A DNA stretch of 64,000 nucleotides, from NCBI GenBank assembly GCA_046046915.1, contig JBJOIT010000007.1, positions 16,549-80,548 on the forward strand, written 5' to 3'. The notes under the pieces are model-generated. The model was not told the DNA's origin and made no database searches. It was given only the letters and a program-made list of their open reading frames with translations. The stretch is from JBEEJZ01 sp046046915. Its GTDB lineage: Bacteria > Pseudomonadota > Gammaproteobacteria > Burkholderiales > Burkholderiaceae_C. Shown here piece after piece: positions 9,959-18,190 of this stretch. Both the position numbers and the translations under genes were made by a program. How positions within the stretch are numbered: the stretch's first letter is position 1; each line of letters opens with the position of its first letter.

Positions 9959-10936
9959 ATGCAAGACTTCTTCGATCCCGCCATCCTTTTCTTCGTTTTT
10001 GGTATTTTGGCGGGATCGCTGAAGTCAAACCTGGAGATTCCACCGCAGATCTCCCGATTTCTGTCCCTGTATTTGTTGATGGCGCTGGGCCTGAAGGGTG
10101 GTTTTGCCCTCGCCCAGTCCGGCATGACGCCTGAAGTGCTGGTCAGCCTGGGCGCTGCACTGGGCATGGCCACTTTGGTACCCCTGTTGGGCTACCTTAT
10201 CCTCAGACGATTTCTCAATGGTTTTGACGCGGCGGCGATAGCCGCCACCTACGGATCGGTCAGTGCGGTGACCTTCATCACGGCCGTTCAATACCTCGAT
10301 ACGCATGACATCGCCTTTGGTGGTCATATGGCCGCTGCCATGGCGCTGATGGAGTCTCCCGCCATTTTGTTGGCGGTGCTGCTCGCCAACCATGCGCGCC
10401 AGACGTCGGCCACAACAGGACGCGGTGGACCGGCGTTGGTGAGCAACGCCCCGCTGGGACGTATCCTGCATGAGGCGCTGACCGATGGGGCACAACTGTT
10501 GCTGCTAGGCGCCATGCTGATCGGCGTGCTGACGGGTGAAGCCGGGCAGGCCGCCATGAAGCCTTTTTCTGTCGACCTCTTCAAAGGCATGTTGTCCTTC
10601 TTTTTGCTGGACATGGGGCTGCTGGCTGCCCGCAACATGGGCAAACTCAAAGGCCAGTCGGTCTGGTTGCTGGTGTATGCCATCGGTGGGCCATTGGCGC
10701 ATGCCAGCATTGCGCTGGTACTGGGCCTGGCTCTGGATATGTCGACTGGCAACGTGGCTCTGCTCATGGTTCTGGCCGCGAGCGCCTCTTACATTGCCGT
10801 GCCTGCGGTGATACGCCATGCGATACCCGAGGCAAACCCTTCGCTCTACTTTGGCATGTCGCTGGGTTTGACCTTTCCGTTCAACATCCTGGTCGGCATT
10901 CCCTTGTACGTACAACTTGCGCAGCGCTGGAGTTGA
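9959..10936 (+). CDS. SbtA-like sodium-dependent bicarbonate transporter family protein
   Basis: A 325-residue membrane protein with about ten helices arranged as two repeats, matching the SbtA (DUF897) family. Diagnostic stretches include FDPAILFFVFGILAGSLKSNLEIP at the start, SLYLLMALGLKGGFALA, the AAIAATYGSVSAVTFITA motif and ASYIAVPAVIRHAIPEANPSLY near the C-terminus. Cyanobacterial SbtA takes up HCO3- with Na+; in heterotrophs the role may be to feed carboxylases. A beta-carbonic anhydrase and methylcrotonyl-CoA carboxylase lie in the same window, which fits that idea but does not prove it. No PII-like SbtB regulator gene is adjacent. The gene follows the zinc-ribbon gene by 16 bp and is probably in its operon. 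Confidence 0.9.
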   Translation: MQDFFDPAILFFVFGILAGSLKSNLEIPPQISRFLSLYLLMALGLKGGFALAQSGMTPEVLVSLGAALGMATLVPLLGYLILRRFLNGFDAAAIAATYGSVSAVTFITAVQYLDTHDIAFGGHMAAAMALMESPAILLAVLLANHARQTSATTGRGGPALVSNAPLGRILHEALTDGAQLLLLGAMLIGVLTGEAGQAAMKPFSVDLFKGMLSFFLLDMGLLAARNMGKLKGQSVWLLVYAIGGPLAHASIALVLGLALDMSTGNVALLMVLAASASYIAVPAVIRHAIPEANPSLYFGMSLGLTFPFNILVGIPLYVQLAQRWS

Positions 10937-11073
10937 CACGCCATCTAAAACGGCTGCGCCCGGCCTCAGGCCCGGCCCGAGCCTACTCTTCACAATGGCG
11001 AGCCCCTTCAGACCGTCCACATAGAATTCGCCACCTCCAACCCAAGCGCTGCGCCCCTGCGAAGCCACGCCAT

Positions 11074-11694
11074 ATGCCCAAACTCAAACTCTCTTACTTC
11101 GATTTCCACGGTGGCCGCGCCGAGCCGGTTCGTCTGGCCCTGCACATCGGCGGTATCGAGTTTGAAGATCACCGCTTCACTCTGACTGAATTTGCCGAGG
11201 TCCGTAAAGCCACTCCTTTTGGCCAGGTCCCGACTTTGACGGTGGACGATGTCATGGTGACCCAAAGTGATTCCATCTTGCGCTATGCGGGCAAGTTGGC
11301 AGGCTTGTATCCCACCGACCCGTTTCAGGCGCTGCTGAGTGATGAAGTCATGTTTGTGGTCGAAGAAGCCAGCATGAAGCTGGGCCCGACTTTTCGGATG
11401 ACAGGCGATGCACAAAGAGAAGCCCGGCTTGCCCTGGTCAATGGCTCCATGCCGATGTATTTGGCGTGGTTACAAAATCGCTTGTTAGCCAACGGGGGGG
11501 AGTACTTTGCCGATCAGCGTCTAACGGTAGCGGACCTGAAGGTATTTGTCGACGTGCGTGGTCTCAACTCCGGGCGACTTGACCATGTCCCAACGGATTT
11601 GGTTGAACAGGTGGCCCCTGCACTCAACGCTCATCTGCAACGCGTGTCGCAACACCCGGCGTTGGTGCAGTACTACGCAAAGTTCGGCAAATAA
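11074..11694 (+). CDS. Glutathione S-transferase family protein, sigma-like
   Basis: A 206-residue soluble protein with a thioredoxin-like N-terminal domain (about 1-80, KLSYFDFHGGRAEPVRLALHIGGIEFED) and an all-helical C-terminal domain. The Tyr in LSYFDF is the expected catalytic residue of sigma/alpha-type GSTs, and QSDSILRYAGK is the glutathione-binding QS motif. The physiological substrate is unknown. ATG 11074 begins the family domain; an open frame reaches back to 10933 but those 47 residues look non-coding (Arg- and Pro-rich). It ends 12 bp before the convergent acyl-CoA dehydrogenase. Confidence 0.9.
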   Translation: MPKLKLSYFDFHGGRAEPVRLALHIGGIEFEDHRFTLTEFAEVRKATPFGQVPTLTVDDVMVTQSDSILRYAGKLAGLYPTDPFQALLSDEVMFVVEEASMKLGPTFRMTGDAQREARLALVNGSMPMYLAWLQNRLLANGGEYFADQRLTVADLKVFVDVRGLNSGRLDHVPTDLVEQVAPALNAHLQRVSQHPALVQYYAKFGK

Positions 11695-11706
11695 ACCAGC
11701 AAATGC

Positions 11707-12837
11707 TTACACCAGCGCCCGCTGAATGATGATTTTCTGCACGTCGCTGGTGCCTTCGTAGATCTGGCACACCCGCACATCGCGGTAGATGCGCTCTACC
11801 GGAAAGTCGCTCACATAGCCGTAGCCACCCAGAGTCTGGATGGCGGCACTGCAGACTTCTTCGGCCACTTCGCTGGCAAAGAGTTTGGCCATGGCGGCTT
11901 CTTTCAGGCAGGGCCTGCCCGCATCACGCAAGGCGGCGGCGTGCCAGATCAACTGGCGTGCAGCCTCCAGACGGGTAGCGGCATCGGCCAGCCGGAAGCC
12001 CACGGCCTGGTGGTTGATGATGGCGGTGCCAAAACTGGTGCGGTCTTTGGCGTAGGCGATGGCGGCCTCCAACGCACTGCGGGCCATGCCCACGCTCTGG
12101 GCACCTATGCCGATGCGGCCACCCTCCAGCGCACTCAGCGCGATTTTGTAGCCCTCACCTTCGGCGCCAATGCGGTTCTCGACCGGAACCCGGCAGTCAT
12201 CAAAGTTGATCTGGGCGGTGTCGCTGCTGTGTTGGCCCAGCTTGTCTTCCAGGCGCGCCACGACGTAGCCGGGCGTGCTGGTGGGCACGATGAAGGCGCT
12301 CATGCCTTTTTTGCCGGCGCCCTTGTCTGTGACTGCAACGACAATGGCCACCTGCCCGTTTTTGCCACTGGTGATGAACTGCTTGACGCCATTGATGACG
12401 TAAGCATCGCCCTCTTTGACGGCCGTGGTGCGCAAGGCCGAGGCATCGCTGCCCACATGTGGCTCGGTGAGGCAAAAGGCGCCCAACATCTTGCCCTGCG
12501 CCAGCGGCGCCAACCACTGCAGCTTTTGCGCCTCGCTTCCGTAACGCATGAGGATGGCGTTGACCGGGCAGTTGGTCACCGAGATGGCTGTGCTGGTGCC
12601 GCCGTCACCCGCGGCAATTTCTTCAAGCACTAGCGCGAGCGTGAGGTAGTCGAGGTTGGCACCGCCGTATTGCTCGGGCACGCAAATGCCGTAGGCCCCC
12701 AGCGCCGCCAGGCCCTGGTGCACATCCTTGGGAAAGTGGTGCTCTTTGTCCCAGCGGGCGGCGTGGGGCCACAGCTGCTCCTGGGCAAAGTCACGTACCG
12801 CGTCGCGGATCATTTCCTGGTCTTGGGTCAGCAGCAT
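11707..12837 (-). CDS. Acyl-CoA dehydrogenase (short/branched-chain type)
   Basis: A 376-residue flavoenzyme that introduces the alpha-beta double bond into acyl-CoA and passes electrons to ETF. The ACAD core is complete: CLTEPHVGSDASAL (substrate/FAD loop), FITSGKNGQVAIV, DRTSFGTAI, the QTLGGYGYVSDFPVERIYRDVR FAD-dimer region (about 333-354), and a catalytic Glu in QIYEGTSDVQ near residue 365. A Glu at this C-terminal position is that of short- and medium-chain enzymes, and differs from the isovaleryl-CoA dehydrogenase nearby. It is the distal gene of the minus-strand run with thiolase, 32 bp after the thiolase stop. ATG 12837 (MLLTQDQEM) is preferred over a TTG at 12864. Confidence 0.9.
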   Translation of the reverse strand: MLLTQDQEMIRDAVRDFAQEQLWPHAARWDKEHHFPKDVHQGLAALGAYGICVPEQYGGANLDYLTLALVLEEIAAGDGGTSTAISVTNCPVNAILMRYGSEAQKLQWLAPLAQGKMLGAFCLTEPHVGSDASALRTTAVKEGDAYVINGVKQFITSGKNGQVAIVVAVTDKGAGKKGMSAFIVPTSTPGYVVARLEDKLGQHSSDTAQINFDDCRVPVENRIGAEGEGYKIALSALEGGRIGIGAQSVGMARSALEAAIAYAKDRTSFGTAIINHQAVGFRLADAATRLEAARQLIWHAAALRDAGRPCLKEAAMAKLFASEVAEEVCSAAIQTLGGYGYVSDFPVERIYRDVRVCQIYEGTSDVQKIIIQRALV

Positions 12838-12869
12838 GGCGGCGCCTTGAAGGTTAGGATGCAAATGAA

Positions 12870-14051
12870 TTAGATGATTTCAAGCGCGACGGCGGTGGCC
12901 TCACCACCGCCGATGCACAGTGTGGCCAGGCCCTTGCTCAGGCCACGCGCTTTCAGTGCGTGGATGAGGGTGACCATGATCCGCGCGCCAGATGCGCCGA
13001 TGGGGTGGCCCAGCGCGCAGGCGCCACCATTGACATTGACCTTGTCATGCGGCACGCCCATGTCCTTCATAAGGGCCATGGGCACCACGGCAAAGGCTTC
13101 GTTGATTTCCCACAGGTCGACATCGCCCACCTGCCAGCCGGCCTTGGCCAACGCTTTTTGCGCAGCGCCCACCGGGGCCGTGGCAAACCATTCAGGTTCT
13201 TGCGCATGGGTGGCGTGACTGACGATGCGCGCCAGCGGCTTGCAGCCGAGCTTGGCGGCAGTCGAGGCCTTCATCAGCACCATGGCGGCTGCACCGTCGT
13301 TGATGCTGGAGCTGCTGGCCGCCGTGATGGTGCCGTCTTTCTTGAAAGCGGGCTTGAGCGAGGGAATCTTGTCCAGCTTGATCTTGCCAGGGCCTTCGTC
13401 GATGCTGACCTGCACCTCGCCGGCACGGGTCTTGACCTTGACGGGGGTGATTTCTGCCGCAAAGCCACCGTTGGCCGTGGCAGCCTGGGCGCGCTGTACG
13501 CTGGCCGTGGCAAAGGCGTCTTGCTCGGCGCGGCTAAAGCTGTATTTGGCAGCGCAGTCTTCGCCAAACGTCCCCATGCTGCGGCCGGGCTCGTAAGCGT
13601 CTTCCAGGCCGTCCAGCATCATGTGGTCAAAGATGCGGTCGTGGCCGATACGGTAACCGGCGCGCGCCTTGGGCAGCAGATAGGGCGCGTTGGTCATGCT
13701 TTCCATGCCACCGGCCACCAGCACCTCGTGGCTGCCGGCCAGCAGCATGTCGTGGGCAAACATGGCGGCACGCATGCCCGAGCCACACATCTTGCTCAGG
13801 GTCACCGCGCCGGCACTCTTGGGCAGGCCGCCCTTGAAAGCCGCCTGCCGGGCCGGCGCCTGGCCCTGGCCCGCCATCAGGCAATTGCCAAACAGCACTT
13901 CAGTAACCAACTCGGGCGCAATGCCTGCGCGCTGCACTGCGGCCGCAATGGCCGCGCCGCCCAGGTCATGCGCAGCCAGGCTGGCAAAGTCGCTCTGAAA
14001 ACTGCCCATGGGGGTGCGGGCAGCGCTGACGATGACAACGGGATCGTTCAT
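12870..14051 (-). CDS. Acetyl-CoA C-acetyltransferase (thiolase)
   Basis: A 393-residue thiolase II that interconverts two acetyl-CoA and acetoacetyl-CoA, or cleaves 3-ketoacyl-CoA. The nucleophilic Cys89 lies in SKMCGSGMRA, the His in CALGHPIGASGARI near residue 350, and the second Cys in LCIGGGEATAVALE near 380. Leucine breakdown gives acetoacetate and acetyl-CoA, so a thiolase here completes the route to acetyl-CoA. It lies between the carbonic anhydrase and the second acyl-CoA dehydrogenase on the same strand. AGGAGC precedes ATG 14051 at normal distance. Confidence 0.93.
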   Translation of the reverse strand: MNDPVVIVSAARTPMGSFQSDFASLAAHDLGGAAIAAAVQRAGIAPELVTEVLFGNCLMAGQGQAPARQAAFKGGLPKSAGAVTLSKMCGSGMRAAMFAHDMLLAGSHEVLVAGGMESMTNAPYLLPKARAGYRIGHDRIFDHMMLDGLEDAYEPGRSMGTFGEDCAAKYSFSRAEQDAFATASVQRAQAATANGGFAAEITPVKVKTRAGEVQVSIDEGPGKIKLDKIPSLKPAFKKDGTITAASSSSINDGAAAMVLMKASTAAKLGCKPLARIVSHATHAQEPEWFATAPVGAAQKALAKAGWQVGDVDLWEINEAFAVVPMALMKDMGVPHDKVNVNGGACALGHPIGASGARIMVTLIHALKARGLSKGLATLCIGGGEATAVALEII

Positions 14052-14129
14052 GAAAAGCTCCTGAAATAAAAGAATAAGGGCTGGTCAATGTGCAGTAACG
14101 CGTGGTCCGTCGCCATGTTCAAGCTCAAC

Positions 14130-14789
14130 TCAAGCAAGCACACCGCGGGGATAGCGCCTGAAGGCGCGACGAAACACAGGCACCACCTCCTGCGGGGTGC
14201 TCATGCTCACCCCCAGGTCTTGCACCAAACCGTCTTTAAGGCCATAGCACCAGCCGTGGACCGAGACCTTCTGGCCACGGCTCCAGGCGTCTTGCATCAC
14301 GTTGGACAGCGCCACATTGCCGACCTGCTCGATCACGTTCATTTCGCACAGCACATCTTCCTGCACCTCTACGGGCAGGTGATCCAGCCGCTGGCGGTGG
14401 CGCAGTTTCACGTCATGCACATGGCGCAGCCAGTTATCGGCCAGGCCCACGCGGGTGCCGCGTAAGGTCGCCAGCACACCGCCACAACCATAGTGGCCCA
14501 CCACCATGATGTGCTCGACCTTGAGATGGTCCACCGCAAACTGGATAACCGACAAAGCGTTCAGGTCGGAGTGCACCACCACATTGGCCACATTGCGATG
14601 CACAAAGACTTCGCCAGGGTCCAGGCCTGTGATTTCGTTGGCCGGCACGCGGCTGTCCGAGCAGCCTATCCACAGGTATTTGGGGGTTTGCTGATGCGCC
14701 AGCTGGCTGAAAAAACCTGGCCGCTGCTGCTCCATGCGGGCAGCCCAGGCGCGGTTGTTGTCGATAAGGTTTTGTAGGCTTGTAGTCAT
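14130..14789 (-). CDS. can: Beta-class carbonic anhydrase
   Basis: A 219-residue enzyme for CO2/HCO3- interconversion in the cytoplasm. All zinc ligands and the Asp-Arg pair of the beta class are visible: Cys43, Asp45 and Arg47 in GCSDSRVPANE, and His99 and Cys102 in VVGHYGCGG. FVHRNVANVV and the length match E. coli Can. It is placed between liuA and the thiolase on the same strand; bicarbonate is the co-substrate of methylcrotonyl-CoA carboxylase, so a supply role for that enzyme is a reasonable inference. Confidence 0.95.
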   Translation of the reverse strand: MTTSLQNLIDNNRAWAARMEQQRPGFFSQLAHQQTPKYLWIGCSDSRVPANEITGLDPGEVFVHRNVANVVVHSDLNALSVIQFAVDHLKVEHIMVVGHYGCGGVLATLRGTRVGLADNWLRHVHDVKLRHRQRLDHLPVEVQEDVLCEMNVIEQVGNVALSNVMQDAWSRGQKVSVHGWCYGLKDGLVQDLGVSMSTPQEVVPVFRRAFRRYPRGVLA

Positions 14790-14868
14790 GCGCTGAATTA
14801 TCCCGGGGCACCATGGCAGCGATGTGTCATGCGGCCATCAAGGCACATTGCAAATGGGGTGTGCCGGC

Positions 14869-16050
14869 TTACATCGTCTCGGCAAACAACTCACGGCCAA
14901 TCAGCATGCGTCGGATTTCGCTGGTGCCCGCGCCTATCTCGTACAGCTTGGCATCACGCCACAGCCGGCCCAGCGGGTAGTCGTTGATGTAACCGTTACC
15001 GCCAAAAATCTGCACGCCGTCACCCGCCATTTTGGTGGCCTGCTCGGCGCACCACAGAATCACGCTGGCGCAGTCCTTGCGGACTTGGCGCACATGCTCC
15101 ACGCCCAGCAAATCGAGGTTTTTTGCCACGGTGTAGGCAAATGAGCGGCCGGCCTGTAGCAAGGTATACATGTCGGCGACCTTGCCCTGGATGAGCTGGA
15201 ACTCGCCGATGCTTTGGCCAAACTGCTTGCGGTCGTGGATGTAGGGCACCACGTTGTCCATGACCGCCTGCATGATGCCCAGCGGTCCGCCGGTGAGCAC
15301 CGCGCGCTCGTAGTCGAGCCCGCTCATCAGCACTTTGGCGCCCTGGTTGAGGCCACCCAAAATGTTGGCCTCAGGCACCTCCACGTTGTTGAACACCAGC
15401 TCGCCGGTGTGGCTGCCACGCATGCCAAGCTTGTCCAGCTTTTGCGCCACGCCAAAGCCCTTCATGCCTTTTTCGATCAGGAAGGCCGTCACACCCCGGG
15501 CATTCAGCTCGGGTTCGGTCTTGGCGTAGACCACCAGGGTGTCCGCGTCCGGCCCGTTGGTGATCCACATCTTGCTGCCGTTGAGCAGGTAGTAACCGCC
15601 CTTGTCCTCGGCCTTGAGCTTCATGCTGATGACGTCGCTGCCCGCGCCAGGTTCACTCATGGCCAGGGCACCCACATGCTCGCCGCTGATGAGTTTGGGC
15701 AGATATTTGGCGCGCTGGGCCTCGCTGCCGTTGCGCTTGATTTGGTTGACGCACAAATTGCTGTGCGCCCCGTAGCTCAGGCCCACGGAGGCCGACGCAC
15801 GGGAGATTTCTTCCATGGCGATCATGTGTGCCAGGTAACCCATGTTGGCGCCGCCGTACTCCTCACCCACGGTGATGCCCAGAACGCCCAAATCACCCAT
15901 CTTGCGCCACAGGTCCATAGGGAACTGGTCATTGCGATCGATCTCGGCCGCGCGGGGCGCGATTTCGGTCTGTGCAAAGTCGTGCACCGCCTCACGCAGT
16001 GCATCGATGTCTTCGCCAAGCTGGAAGTTCAGGCCAGGAAGGTGGGTCAT
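14869..16050 (-). CDS. liuA: Isovaleryl-CoA dehydrogenase
   Basis: A 393-residue flavoenzyme that oxidises isovaleryl-CoA to 3-methylcrotonyl-CoA, the substrate of the liuB carboxylase. It has LAMSEPGAGSDVISMKL, the MWITNGPDADTLVVYAKT strand, and VQIFGGNGYINDYPLGRLWRD near the end. The catalytic Glu sits in GLDYERAVL near residue 250, as in mammalian isovaleryl-CoA dehydrogenase, while the C-terminal position used by other ACADs is non-acidic (YEIGAGTSE). That residue swap makes the substrate call strong. The gene follows the thioesterase by 46 bp and is presumably under LiuR control through the liuR-side operator. Confidence 0.95.
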   Translation of the reverse strand: MTHLPGLNFQLGEDIDALREAVHDFAQTEIAPRAAEIDRNDQFPMDLWRKMGDLGVLGITVGEEYGGANMGYLAHMIAMEEISRASASVGLSYGAHSNLCVNQIKRNGSEAQRAKYLPKLISGEHVGALAMSEPGAGSDVISMKLKAEDKGGYYLLNGSKMWITNGPDADTLVVYAKTEPELNARGVTAFLIEKGMKGFGVAQKLDKLGMRGSHTGELVFNNVEVPEANILGGLNQGAKVLMSGLDYERAVLTGGPLGIMQAVMDNVVPYIHDRKQFGQSIGEFQLIQGKVADMYTLLQAGRSFAYTVAKNLDLLGVEHVRQVRKDCASVILWCAEQATKMAGDGVQIFGGNGYINDYPLGRLWRDAKLYEIGAGTSEIRRMLIGRELFAETM

Positions 16051-16096
16051 ACCGGTCTCCTTGAGAGGGTTGGGGTGTAGATGGTGTTGACTGGAA

Positions 16097-16522
16097 TCAG
16101 TAGGTTTTGGGCACTGGCGCCAGGGTTTGCTGCATCAGCGCACAGGTGGTGGTCTTGCCACCTGCATCCACATGCAGCACCTCGGCGGTGGTCACGATGA
16201 CGCGTTTGCCACCTTTCACCACGCGCCCCACGGCACGCAGCTCGCCGCCCTGAAAGCTGGCCAGAAAATTGATCTTGTATTCGACCGTGACCACCTCCAT
16301 GCCCTCAGGGGCCACAGTCAAACCGGCATAGCCAGCGGCAATGTCGGCCACTGCGCCGATCGCGCCGCCATGAAAGCCGCCTTGCTGCTGGGTCACCTTG
16401 TCGGAATAAGGCAACACAATCTCGACCAGGCCGGGCTCGACACGCGCCACCGACGCACCCAAGTGCTGCATCATGCCCTGACGGGCAAAACTGTCGCTGA
16501 CCCGATCCATGAGATAGCTCAT
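16097..16522 (-). CDS. PaaI-family hotdog thioesterase
   Basis: A 141-residue single hotdog-domain protein. The signature QQQGGFHGGAIGAVADIAAGYAG near residue 46-68 (HGG with a following Asp) is that of PaaI/YdiI thioesterases, followed by VTVEYKINFLAS and a strand-rich C-terminus. It probably hydrolyses dead-end acyl-CoAs and frees CoA. Its start overlaps the liuR stop by 4 bp, so it is translationally coupled to the regulator and heads the structural genes of this half of the regulon. Confidence 0.88.
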   Translation of the reverse strand: MSYLMDRVSDSFARQGMMQHLGASVARVEPGLVEIVLPYSDKVTQQQGGFHGGAIGAVADIAAGYAGLTVAPEGMEVVTVEYKINFLASFQGGELRAVGRVVKGGKRVIVTTAEVLHVDAGGKTTTCALMQQTLAPVPKTY

Positions 16523-16962
16523 GCTGTCGTTCCTTTAGGCTTCTCCGCCTTTGCGGCCTTTGAGGCCTTCGGTGCCTTCTCACTGTTCGCAAGCAAGGCC
16601 CGGGCTTCTTTTTCGTGCAACTTCAGATCATCGAGGTTGGCCTGCAGCTCGGCCATCTGGGCTTCCAGCACCGCACGGTGATCTGCCAGCACCGCCAGAA
16701 ACTTTTGCATCTGTGCCACCGTGTCGCGGGGGCTGTCGTACATGTCGATGATGCTTTTGGCTTCGACCAAGGACAGTCCCAAACGCTTGGCACGCAGGGT
16801 GAGCTTTAGGCGGGTTCTGTCGCGCGTGGAGTACACCCGGTTACGGCCGCCGGGACCGGATCGCTCGGGCTGCAGCAGACCCATGTCCTCATAAAAACGC
16901 ATGGCGCGAGTGGTGAGGTCAAACTCCTGCGCCAGGTCGCTGATGGTGTAAGTCGGGGTCAT
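16519..16962 (-). CDS. liuR: MerR-family regulator of leucine/isovalerate catabolism (LiuR)
   Basis: A 147-residue MerR-type regulator. The N-terminal winged helix is YTISDLAQEFDLTTRAMRFYEDMGLLQPER, then RVYSTRDRTRLKLTLRAKRLGLSL; a coiled-coil dimer helix runs over residues 75-120, and the tail is rich in Ala, Lys and Pro (SEKAPKASKAAKAEKPKG). The MRFYEDMGLL form and its place next to liuA and paaI are those of LiuR. Family members are repressors of branched-chain amino acid catabolism, relieved by pathway acyl-CoAs. Its own promoter region carries the palindrome at 17031-17052, implying autoregulation. Confidence 0.92.
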   Translation of the reverse strand: MTPTYTISDLAQEFDLTTRAMRFYEDMGLLQPERSGPGGRNRVYSTRDRTRLKLTLRAKRLGLSLVEAKSIIDMYDSPRDTVAQMQKFLAVLADHRAVLEAQMAELQANLDDLKLHEKEARALLANSEKAPKASKAAKAEKPKGTTA

Positions 16963-17030
16963 ATCAGGGTCAGGGCAAGGTCATCACAGGAATGGGAAGA
17001 TCGAGGCAGCCGGCCTACAATGGCCCGAAC

Positions 17031-17052
17031 TTGACGTTTACGTAAACGTCAA
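17031..17052. promoter_or_regulatory. Perfect 22-bp palindrome between liuR and the MBL-fold gene, probable LiuR operator
   Basis: A perfect inverted repeat with 11-bp arms (TTGACGTTTAC) and no spacer. It is identical to the core of the palindrome upstream of liuB at 1642-1665. It lies 68 bp from the liuR start and 22 bp from the start of the divergent gene, so one site could control both. Confidence 0.88.
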
Positions 17053-17059
17053 TTATCAA
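17031..17059 (+). promoter_or_regulatory. Candidate sigma-70 promoter for the MBL-fold gene, overlapping the LiuR operator
   Basis: TTGACG (17031-17036), the left end of the palindrome, can serve as a -35 box; TATCAA (17054-17059) follows after exactly 17 bp. LiuR bound to the palindrome would sit in the spacer. The implied transcript would start only about 9 bp before ATG 17075, giving a nearly leaderless message. It is a prediction from spacing only. Confidence 0.45.
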
Positions 17060-17074
17060 TCATAAGCCCAAGCG

Positions 17075-18190
17075 ATGAACGACTTAGAACAGCAGCTCGA
17101 CTACCCCATGGGCGACCAACTCCCCGAGCCCGGTGGCACCTTGCCCATTGAGCCTGGCCTGCCGGGCAGCGCGGATTCCGGCATACGCTGGATCCGCATG
17201 GCCCTGCCCTTTGCCTTGAACCACATCAACCTGTGGCTGCTGCGCGATGAGATGGATCACCCCAGCGGGGATGGTCGCAAGGTGCAGGGCTGGACGGTGG
17301 TGGACTGTTGCATTGCCCGCGAGGAAGCCAAGGCCCAGTGGGAACAGATCTTTGCGAAAGAGCTGGACGGCCTGCCCATCCTGCGTGTCATCGTGACCCA
17401 CATGCACCCGGACCACATCGGGCTGGCGCATTGGCTGTGCGAGCGCTGGCAGGCGCCCCTGTGGATCAGTGCCACCGACTACACCATGGCGCGCATCGGT
17501 GCCGACGGCATCACCGGCTTTGGCAATGGTGCCGCAGCGTTCTTTGCCGCGCATGGCCTCACCGACCCGGCATCCATCGAAAAAATTGGTGCCCGCTCCA
17601 ACTACTACGGCACGCTCGTGCCAGCGGTGCCGCAAAAGTTCAAGCGCATGCAAGACGGCGATGTGATCCGCATCGGCGGACGCGGCTGGCGCTGCATCAG
17701 CGGCTACGGCCATGCACCCGAGCACATTGCCCTGTACTGTGACGAGCTGCGCGTGCTGATCGGCGGTGACATGATGCTGCCACGCATTTCCACCAACGTG
17801 AGCGTGTACGACATGGAGCCCGAGGCCAACGCCCTGCAGCAGTTTCTGGATTCCATCGACAAATTCCTGACCCTGCCCGCCGACACCCTGGGACTACCGG
17901 CGCACGGCAAGCCGTTTCGGGGCATCCACACCCGGGTGCAACAGCTGCACGATCACCACCGCGAACGCCTTGAAGAAGTCATGCAGGCCTGCAGCCAGGC
18001 ACCGTGCACCGCAGCAGAAGTGATGCCCATCCTGTTCAAGCGCCCGCTCGATCTGCACCAAACCACTTTTGCCATGGGCGAATGCGTTGCCCACCTGCAC
18101 GCCCTGTGGTTTGCCGGCAAGCTGCACCGCACACTGGGCGGCGATGGGGTTTACCGGTTCAGCGTTGAGCAGACATTAGCCCAGGCCTGA
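17075..18190 (+). CDS. Metallo-beta-lactamase-fold hydrolase
   Basis: A 371-residue protein with a metallo-beta-lactamase domain in the first 270 residues and a helical C-terminal extension. The metal motif is VTHMHPDHIGLAHWL near residue 108 (HxHxDH), the next His is in GYGHAPEHIALYCDE, and the metal-bridging Asp is in VLIGGDMMLPRIS. The C-terminal part (HHRERLEEVMQACSQAPCTAAE) resembles the winged-helix tail of the YcbL/LACTB2-like branch. It probably hydrolyses a thioester or a related small metabolite. Divergent transcription from liuR across a shared operator suggests a role in acyl-CoA metabolism. Its last codons overlap the convergent protease gene by 15 bp. Confidence 0.88.
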   Translation: MNDLEQQLDYPMGDQLPEPGGTLPIEPGLPGSADSGIRWIRMALPFALNHINLWLLRDEMDHPSGDGRKVQGWTVVDCCIAREEAKAQWEQIFAKELDGLPILRVIVTHMHPDHIGLAHWLCERWQAPLWISATDYTMARIGADGITGFGNGAAAFFAAHGLTDPASIEKIGARSNYYGTLVPAVPQKFKRMQDGDVIRIGGRGWRCISGYGHAPEHIALYCDELRVLIGGDMMLPRISTNVSVYDMEPEANALQQFLDSIDKFLTLPADTLGLPAHGKPFRGIHTRVQQLHDHHRERLEEVMQACSQAPCTAAEVMPILFKRPLDLHQTTFAMGECVAHLHALWFAGKLHRTLGGDGVYRFSVEQTLAQA

